Assembly (NCBI GenBank): GCA_030141605.1
Contig: JAQGDQ010000298.1
Location: 64,001-128,000, forward strand
Direction of reading: 5' to 3'
Origin: Tubiluchus corallicola
Lineage: Eukaryota > Priapulida > Priapulimorpha > Priapulimorphida > Tubiluchidae
DNA length: 64,000 bases
Part shown: positions 58,001 through 64,000 of the stretch, piece by piece
Numbering within the stretch: the stretch's first letter is position 1
Layout: each line of letters starts with the position of its first letter
Translations under genes and position numbers: made by a program
The notes under the pieces: model-generated
Database searches by the model: none
What the model saw: the letters and a program-made list of their open reading frames with translations, nothing else
What the model was told of the DNA's origin: nothing

Positions 58001-60544
58001 TCCGTTCCCATCTTGAATATTTTCACTCGTGATATATTGTGGCAACATTCATACAGTTTGAAGTAAATTCATTACAAATTCTTTAAATAAATTAAAGCTG
58101 TCTTTTGTTTGTCAATAATACTATTGTTTGATCTTGCTATTTTACTGCTTATTGTAAAGCAAATTAGCAGATATTTCAACACAACCAGGGGTGAAAAAAA
58201 CGACTTTTTACCCAATATTACAAACTCTTGAGGGCCCTAGGTTGCAGCAGCTCCTTAGGATAATCAGGTCCCTATATTTATACATGACTAAAGTACTTCT
58301 ACTGCTTAATGACTCATCCTAGTGGATCAGCGTTCAAAACTTGTCACCATCATCAACATTAAATAAGCCTTGCTGCTGAGTGCTGGATTACTCGTGGACA
58401 GGCTGAATGCTGCTACACTCAGCCTTGCCTTAGAAACTGGCCAACATCAAAATTTGTCACATACCAACGTAGTGCCAAACATGTTATAGTAACGGAAGTT
58501 AATTTGTTTATTATTTGAAGACCGGTTCAAATGAATGTGGACCGGGGTGCAAAGCATCACCATTCAAAAATATATCAATGTTTTTGCTGCAAATAAAAAA
58601 CAAGACAAATTATTTTAAACAGCAGAGACCTTGAGAGTACATATAATCTCCCGTCTGTATTGTTAGGGGTCGCTGTACATCGGCGTGAGCTTAAAAAGTG
58701 AAACATAATTTGTTAATATGAAATGCTTACTTACTAATAAACAATTACATGTTCACGCTTGCAGAGCAAATTTTTGCATTAGTAGGCAACAGAGTCAAAA
58801 ACTACAAAGATGTCAAAATAGGAGCAAGTTTTACAGCAGCTCCACTGACAGGTAATGTACTTTAATAGAACAGAGTGTAGAAATGGGAGAGACAACCTTG
58901 TCAAGGCATTTGCTTGCAATAAACGAACATCAGAACTCTTCAAGCAACAACACATGAAAATTTTTAGAGCACACGGCAAATGATAATGAAATTCTATAAA
59001 TACTCTAAAAACTAATTTGCCAATTACTTGTGGCATTATGCAAAACAGGTATATACTTCTGTTTCACTGAGCAACCTGTAATTTAAGTTCTCAAGACATC
59101 TTGTTTTCAATTATTTTCACTCTATGTTTGCTGTAAGACGTTTAGGAATTCATTGTGGGAGGGCTTTACACAAAAAACACTTTTTAAACAGAACAAAAAC
59201 AACTTGAAATGGCAAGGAACTTCCGTTACATCACTATCACAAAAGCAGTGATTAAATAGAGTTTCACTTTGTTCAGGTGCAGAAATGGTTTAGTTATTAC
59301 AGATAAAGTGCATTCAGACACTTCCAATATCAGCAACAGCATTGATGTTGCCATATCAACAGCTTCGTCATGAACAAATCATTTTTAGTCACAAAGAAGT
59401 TTCGGGTGGTTGGAATGCCCCAGCACTTGTTCATATTGGTACTTGTGCATGTAACTACAAGTGTGTGAACACAGCCTTAGGGAATTATACGTTGAAAGAC
59501 AATGAACAGGAGGTAAAAAGAGCAAAAGGATCACAGGAATGACAACATAGTGTGTCAAGCAAGGTCAAATCAAGGTCAAATCATGGAAACTTGAAAATGA
59601 TTTGAACAAGAAGTAAAACAAAACACCAACTGAGTTTTGCAATGGGCAGAAGGCAGGCCGGGAACTGGTAAACAAACAGCAGCTAGACTAGCAGTGCTAA
59701 TTTCAGGGGACGGGGTGAGAAATTCTCTCAAATAGAAACAAACACCACACACTTGTCAGCAAAGACTTTGTAAAACAAAAACCAGTTACGTGTAATATGC
59801 TTAGGGAACACGTAAAAGAGAAGGCAAAAAGGCTGGAGAGATGCGGCACATAACGTTATAAACTGATATGGTACGTATAAATAAAGTTACAGAAAATAAG
59901 AGCGAAGCACAGAATCTTTATACCTTGAGGTCTCCAACCCTTTGCTATTACATTATAAGACTCGCCATAAGCTACAGGTCCTCTGTGGCTCTTGTCTAAA
60001 TGCCAGGTGTCAAGGGGTACTAAATCTTTCAATTTTGTCTCTGGTAGTCTCTGAGGTTGGACGGGACCAACCGATCTCGGCACAGTCGTTTCATCATGCA
60101 CCCATCGTTCAGATTTCTTAGCTTTGTTCGCGAACATTCTTGCCCCTCGACCTTTGTCAGGTTCCCGTAGCATTTTGGAAAGAATGAAGCATTTCTCAGG
60201 ATCTGCCGTCATCTGTTCGTTCATGTCCACATTGTAGATGATGTTCTCTTCGAAAGCGCTCGGTTTGAATATGTGCTTCGGCAGATCGCTAGTAGAAATT
60301 TTCGGAATCCGAAATCGAAAGACGGGACCGTTGCCGTCCGCCATGTCCGGATCTGGATCGTTTTCGACAGTCCACTTAGCCGCCTTCTTCTGGCGCTTGT
60401 AAAACATCTGCGCCCCGCGGGCGTTTCTGTTGTGCGGTGCCGTCAATGACGCCGCAACGTCATGACATAGTTTCACCTGTTCTTGTATAGTCGGATACGT
60501 GTGATTAACTTCATCGTAAAAGTCAGACGAACCGTACAATTTTC
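46100..60544 (-). CDS. Pro/Gln-rich protein with synaptopodin-like RGAxMF motifs (3' five exons; 5' end off window)
   Basis: Exons on the minus strand: 59924-60544, 53806-53906, 52313-52465, 48577-48696 and 46100-46273 (TAA). All have GT-AG borders and compatible phases (1, 0, 0, 0), giving 388 visible residues after an unseen upstream exon. The large exon has PTIQEQVKLCHDVAASL, NARGAQMFYKRQKKAAKWTV and KGRGARMFANKAKKSERWV; the (K/R)GAx(M/L)F-K/R-(W/Y)V pattern resembles the repeats of synaptopodin/SYNPO2-type actin- and Z-disc-associated proteins. Later exons are Pro/Gln-rich: two GAPPxEGYIPPP copies, then GAPWRKP, GGAPWRQK, SQPPWKR, GGGAPWRQQ and GGAPQW, ending GVTDF. Exons 52313-52465 and 48577-48696 are phase 0-0 and could be skipped without a shift. 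The exon chain is firm; the family name is tentative, and a PDZ-bearing 5' part may lie to the right. Confidence 0.7.
46375..48312. mobile_element. pogo/Tigger-like element containing a 40-bp minisatellite
   Basis: TA flanks (46373-46374 and 48313-48314). The left end CAGTTAAACCTCGTTATACT matches the right end read inward, CAGTCAAACCATGTTATACC, both followed by ACC. 1938 bp with no transposase frame; nearly half is tandem repeat. Lies in the last intron of the Pro/Gln-rich gene. A 43-bp doublet (CAGCCATTGTGTTGC...GAACAGA) at 46612-46694 precedes the array. Confidence 0.75.
46694..47571. repeat. 40-bp minisatellite, 22 copies
   Basis: Units of ATAATGCTAGGTTGGGAACG + TGGGTGGACTGCATGGGTGC. Variants are few: GGAC/GGGC, GTGC/GTGG/GTGT, TTGGGAAC/TTGGTAAC. 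Some variant combinations recur as 2-3 unit blocks (for example GGGC-unit followed by GTGG and GTGT units near 47281-47340 and 47401-47460), showing block duplication. Lies wholly inside the TA-flanked element. Confidence 0.95.
48858..51972. repeat. 53-bp minisatellite, about 58 copies (3.1 kb), intronic
   Basis: Units of CTCCTGAAAAGGTCTATGAG CACAACAGTCTGTTAAGAAG TCTCAAACATTTT. Variation includes GAAAGG for GAAAAGG, GTTTTTAAG for GTCTGTTAAG, GAACAC for GAGCAC, and AGTTTC for AGTCTC. The last units (from about 51730) form a distinct sub-array with AAATCTAAAACACC. It occupies the intron between exons 52313-52465 and 48577-48696 of the Pro/Gln-rich gene, starting about 160 bp after the smaller exon's upper border. 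Confidence 0.97.
52466..53332. other. intron of the Pro/Gln-rich gene, no feature
   Basis: Intron between exons 53806-53906 and 52313-52465. The minus frame at 52984-53169 has no domain. No repeat recognised until the hammerhead-like pair at 53333. Confidence 0.45.
53333..53420. ncRNA. inverted pair of hammerhead-ribozyme-like motifs (degenerate), possible Penelope-like element remnant
   Basis: On the minus strand, CTGATGA (53360-53366) is followed by AGCCC, a short spacer and GAAACG (GAAA at 53341-53344): both conserved hammerhead core strings, but the 3' arm of stem II is damaged. On the plus strand 53383-53420 reads CATGAAGCC-TTTAGTA-GGGC-GAAACACGTGT: stem II (GCC/GGC) and GAAA are intact, but CTGATGA is damaged. 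The two are related and face opposite ways. CTGATGAAGCC...GGCGAAAC is the form seen in ribozymes of Penelope-like elements. Neither copy looks active. Confidence 0.45.
55010..55737. mobile_element. pogo/Tigger-like MITE with CAGTCAACCTCGG ends
   Basis: 728 bp with TA on both sides (55008-55009, 55738-55739). Left end CAGTCAACCTCGGGTATAAG; the right end read inward is CAGTCAACTTCGGATATAAG. Sub-terminal repeats of TATAAGG/TATAACGGAC follow on the left and TATAAGGGACAT on the right. No transposase. In the 5.9-kb intron of the Pro/Gln-rich gene. Confidence 0.85.
56690..57115. repeat. GC-rich repeat candidate, probable decayed DNA element
   Basis: A block unlike its AT-rich surroundings, with GGGCGCC, GGCGCC and poly-C tracts, bounded by GTGCCTATGGTCAGGGC on the left and ATGCCCTGCCTATGG on the right. 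The outline (CCTATGG...GGGC near both ends) suggests an inverted-repeat element, but the arms do not align cleanly and no target duplication is evident. A CT-rich microsatellite lies at 56815-56842. Confidence 0.35.
57116..59923. other. intron of the Pro/Gln-rich gene, no feature recognised
   Basis: No exon with matching splice phase, RNA gene or element recognised. A further small in-phase exon could be missed because the protein is low-complexity. Confidence 0.4.
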
Positions 60545-60752
60545 CTATATGATAAGAGATCATCAATTTGGGAAAAGGGAAGTCATTTCAGTGGCTAGCA
60601 AACACTACAGAATCACAAAACTAACCATATCACATGACGAACACATCACTCACCATCACTGTCTTTTAATCACTATGCCTTTTCAAAATCTCAGTATTAT
60701 TATAACACAAGATAGCCTATTAGCACTGTGATCTCCACACGCATGTACACAC

Positions 60753-61068
60753 TAGGGGGAGCATTCTCTACCACAATGCGAATTCGAATCGAATTGAATT
60801 TGTGACTTTTTTGAATTCGAATTGAGTTTTGAAAGATTTTCGAAACACTAGTAAAAAGTGGTCTTACAAAGATCATGCATAGTACTTGATTTTGTTCTGC
60901 TGTAAAACTACTATTAGTTCATTAAAAATTTTGCAGCAAAATTGCGCTATTTGCATGCTGTTTCAACATTTTACTGATAAAGAACACATGTGGCTGAAGT
61001 GCTGAATTATTTGAGTCTATAATTCTAGGTTCGAAAGTTTAGACTCAAACGTTCGAAGCTCACCCCAA
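60753..61068. mobile_element. hAT-like MITE with GAATTCGAAT-rich ends, copy 2
   Basis: Ends AGGGGGAGCATTC and GAAGCTCACCCCA with GAATTCGAATCGAATTG inside. Flanking octamers GTACACAC (60745-60752) and GTACAGGC (61069-61076) match at 6 of 8. Related to 28737-29023 in both ends and in the interior TTTGCATGCTGTTTCAA block. Confidence 0.6.
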
Positions 61069-61642
61069 GTACAGGCACACACGCGCAAACACAAGTGCAC
61101 ACGTAAACAAAATTTCATATCTAACAAGCCAATTCACGCTGCTACAAATCCTCACAAAGACAATAACTAACTGACAAGATTTTTTCAAAAATCCACGAAA
61201 CTCACAACTGGAAGCACTTGCGAGAGATGTAGAATTGACTACAAGTTCAAAAGAACTAAATGAGTTTTGTCGAACAGACCCTTAATCTTATCCATTGAGG
61301 TAATTCTGAAGGGTTCTGGGCAATGTTTATCCAGAAAATTAACAGGATTAGCAGCTCCCTAATAAGATTCAAGGGACTGATGAATATCAAGGTGACAAGC
61401 CATGGGAACAAAATATAAGGCGCTAGATATATCACAAGATATGCGAAAATCTTCAATAGTACATACTGAAAGCATTCTAATCATGTACTAAAAGTAGAAG
61501 TACAAGATAACAATAACGTACTCTAAACTCAGAAGTACTGCAGTTAGAATGATAAGACAATGCCATCAGAAGATAAGAAGACATGTCCAAAACTAACAAT
61601 AACCTTAGGAATTAGTACCAAGCAGAAGTAAATTACGTTTAA

Positions 61643-61694
61643 GGAGGCTGTAAATCCTAGAGTAACCCGGAGGCTGTAAATCCTAGAGTAACCC
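61643..61694. repeat. 26-bp direct doublet
   Basis: GGAGGCTGTAAATCCTAGAG TAACCC occurs twice in direct succession without change. Confidence 0.95.
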
Positions 61695-61799
61695 AAATGA
61701 GGAAATATTCAAGAGATTTCGCTTGAATGAAAAGGCAAAGAGATGAAAATACTATAACAGATGCAGATGTAGTTTAGCAGAAACTGGCCAGATGCGAGA

Positions 61800-62245
61800 G
61801 TCACAACAGCTTGATCATTAAAGGTCAAGCCTTCTGAGAAGTCAGGCTTATTACTATGTTCGCGAAAAATGTTAGAAGGATTTAGTAATAAAACTGCAAT
61901 AAGCGCCTTGTGCAACTAGTAAAATCATTTTAAAGTCACGATCACTTTATGCTTGGGCACATTTTGAATTCTCATTCTTCTTCCAATGACGTCATTTGTC
62001 CTGAAGAAACTTAGCGCACTGTCAATCTTTGTCAAAAGCATAATATGTTTTTGCAAAAACATTAGACAGCTGATTTTGTAAAATTTTTTCGTGAATATTA
62101 GTTAAGCTGCAGAAGTTTGAATTAGTTTAAGCAGTGCATGCTCGTGGAAAGCCACGATGCGCGTACGAAAAGTCACAAAACTTCCCAGTTACGTCATGAT
62201 CTTCAAGTGAATGGCGGCAACCACCACGCCTGCTTTATAGAAAGT
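61800..62245. repeat. dispersed repeat family, copy 2
   Basis: Diverged copy of 10690-11110 in the same orientation, sharing TTTAGTAATAAAA, CTCATTCTTC, CTGTCAA.CTTTGTCAAAAG and TTCAAGTGAATGGCGGCAACC blocks in order. No coding content. Confidence 0.6.
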
Positions 62246-63604
62246 TTTTTTTGCAAATTTCTTTCTTCTTGCAAGTTTGCATTTGCAATTTTTTCTCAGT
62301 TCAAGTGATAACAATAAAATAAGCCCAACGTACTGAGGGACTTGTTCTTTCCTTTATTAACAAGCATCTCTAAAATTTTGGAATAAAATTGTCTATCCTT
62401 AGGCTTGCAGTCCTACGTAAGCAGCCAATACAATTAAAATAACCTGTTTGCTAACAATGTTTACTTCTACACCTGAAAATAGCATAGAAGCTACAGATGT
62501 AAACATTGCTACTTGCTAGAATAACAGCCCATGTGGATGTGTCAGCCATTTTATGCCTAGCCACGAGTAAGTTTCAGCTATATTTAGACCAGTCCAAGTA
62601 ACTAGTCTGGGCTTCCAGCTTCAGTAACCAACAGTAATGAGAAAGCGTTTTGGTTCGTCGTCGGGGAGGATTCGGAGCACGGATTCCCGAATTCGACGAA
62701 TAATGACGAAAAATATGAATGAAATAAGCAAAAAGAATGGAAAATGAAGAGAAAAAAGTGCAACAGCATCCGAAGAAATGGAATGTAACATACAGACTAA
62801 AGAAAATGCCAGCCGCAATATAATCACAAACACTTAGTGATATCAGATACAGTTTTCACATAATACTTAAACACAATTAACCACATTCAGCGACCAAAAA
62901 CACTTTTTAAAGATTTCATAATTTTTGCAGCGGATGCAGTATGGCCTTCAAAGCAAGACTCACTGTTAGGCATATTCTACACCGAATGTCACAACGGGTA
63001 CTTAGTGCAGATGTCAAGCACTAGAGGTCAGCACCTCAACGTGCAACAATAAGTAAGCGATTTCCCTCATTTCTACTTTCAGCACAGCACTAGCTACACA
63101 ATCGCGGAAGCAACGAGCACTCCATCTGTTAAACCAAAGTGCTCTCTCGGAAAGAGAGAAACATTATTGGTTATTTCCTGCTTGCGCACTGCATAGCATC
63201 AAGCACACCGGCTGTTGGTATCCTGGAACTCAACACACACAAACGAAAATACACACACCAAGGGCGAAGCCCAAACGCCTATAAAATTTACAATTGCGGT
63301 CTTCAACGCAGGTATCCAGTTACGGTAGGCAGATTAAACTGCGGTGTTTCGTCGAAAATTCCAACCACCCCGCAGGAGCGAAGACAAAACCAGGAGTGAA
63401 TCAGTCAGCTGCTCCTGCTGTACTTTAGCAGTCAGATCAGATGCCAGAAGGAATTTCGCAGGTTTCCGAGTCTCAGAATGCGGGATTGTAATTGGTTGCG
63501 GCTGTTGAAGCCAGACTCATTATCCCCAGCTGCAATCTCAGCTCAGTGAGATTCACAAAACTGGCTTCGTAGAGTTCCTGGCTTCTCACTTTTTACAGCA
63601 ATCT
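62246..63604. other. upstream intron or 5' flank of the Pro/Gln-rich gene, no feature
   Basis: No exon with an acceptor and donor in matching phase could be placed. The short frames at 62621-62833 (-) and 63139-63399 (+) carry no domain. Confidence 0.4.
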
Positions 63605-63728
63605 GTTCAACACTTGTGTTCCAATTAATGCATTGTAAATGAACATGTTCGTTATTAAGTAACTTTGTTCAACACTTGTGTTCCAATTAATGCAGTGTAA
63701 ATGAACACGTTTATCATTAAGTAACTCT
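63605..63728. repeat. 62-bp direct doublet
   Basis: GTTCAACACTTGTGTTCCAA and the following TTAATGCA(T/G)TGTAAATGAACA(T/C) segment are repeated once with a 62-bp period and a few substitutions. Confidence 0.9.
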
Positions 63729-64000
63729 TGAAAATTGTTTTGTCAGAAAAAGAAAAAAAACGACAAGAAAATAAAGGAAAGAGCAATGAAAAGTGCAATG
63801 AAAGAACAATGGATTAACAAATTTCACAATGGAAACCACAAAAAAAACATTAAGATTAACAATTTAATACAAAGAAAGACTGCAGATGACCATATGAAAC
63901 ACATCTAAATTTTATATCACAATCAACTTCAAATTTCTTAGATCAACAACAGACTGTAAACATCACACAAACAAAAACAAAGTCAGGAAAAATTTTTTGG

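Noticed and set aside
62621-62833. Hydrophobic minus-strand frame as a membrane protein
   Set aside because: Short, no splice or start context, and composition is what AT-rich DNA gives by chance.

Overview
This is a window of an AT-rich animal nuclear genome. It holds split genes with GT-AG introns, animal gene families, and a dense mix of non-LTR retrotransposon debris, small DNA transposons (MITEs) and long minisatellites. The families present suggest an invertebrate bilaterian. I cannot name the species. Nothing looks bacterial, there is no CRISPR array, and none of the minisatellites is coding.

Four protein genes can be assembled from exons whose splice phases agree. (1) A FUT10/FUT11-type GT10 fucosyltransferase on the + strand (1-5867; its first coding exon probably lies off the left edge). 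(2) A ZCCHC7/Air1-2-type zinc-knuckle protein on the - strand (24598 down to 12718, seven coding exons). Its last exon adds about 630 unrecognised residues, while reading through the preceding donor gives a protein of ordinary family length. (3) A C2H2 zinc-finger gene on the + strand (31753-37104) made of two large finger exons that resemble each other, separated by an intron that is mostly one piggyBac-type MITE. (4) A Pro/Gln-rich gene on the - strand (60544 down to 46100, five visible exons, 5' end beyond the right edge) with two RGA-x-M-F motifs reminiscent of synaptopodin-family proteins, and recurring GAPW motifs. Genes 1/2 and 3/4 are tail to tail; genes 2 and 3 are head to head.

Layout. 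1-7.7 kb: fucosyltransferase, introns carrying a pogo-like MITE, a 42-bp minisatellite and a piggyBac-like MITE; then a 39/32-bp minisatellite and a tRNA-derived SINE. 7.7-12.7 kb: intergenic, with a 5S rRNA-like sequence fused to a LINE tail and two hAT-type MITEs. 12.7-24.6 kb: ZCCHC7-like gene, introns holding a palindromic 64-bp repeat, a 43-bp perfect inverted repeat, a 26-bp minisatellite and a large inverted pair of repeat copies. 24.6-31.7 kb: four degraded LINE fragments and a hAT-like MITE. 31.7-37.1 kb: zinc-finger gene. 37.1-46.1 kb: hAT-like and TA-flanked MITEs, and a 5'-truncated jockey/CR1-type LINE split by an 868-bp DNA transposon with an exact 5-bp target duplication. 46.1-64 kb: Pro/Gln-rich gene with a 3.1-kb 53-bp minisatellite, a pogo-like element carrying a 40-bp minisatellite, and a pair of hammerhead-ribozyme-like motifs.

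The genes have no evident joint function. The most unusual items are the ZCCHC7 extension with its alternative end, the duplicated zinc-finger exons around a MITE-filled intron, the LINE/5S chimera, the nested transposon whose removal restores the host frame, and the hammerhead-like pair. No wholly new biological system is evident. All gene models rest on splice-site and phase reasoning without transcripts.
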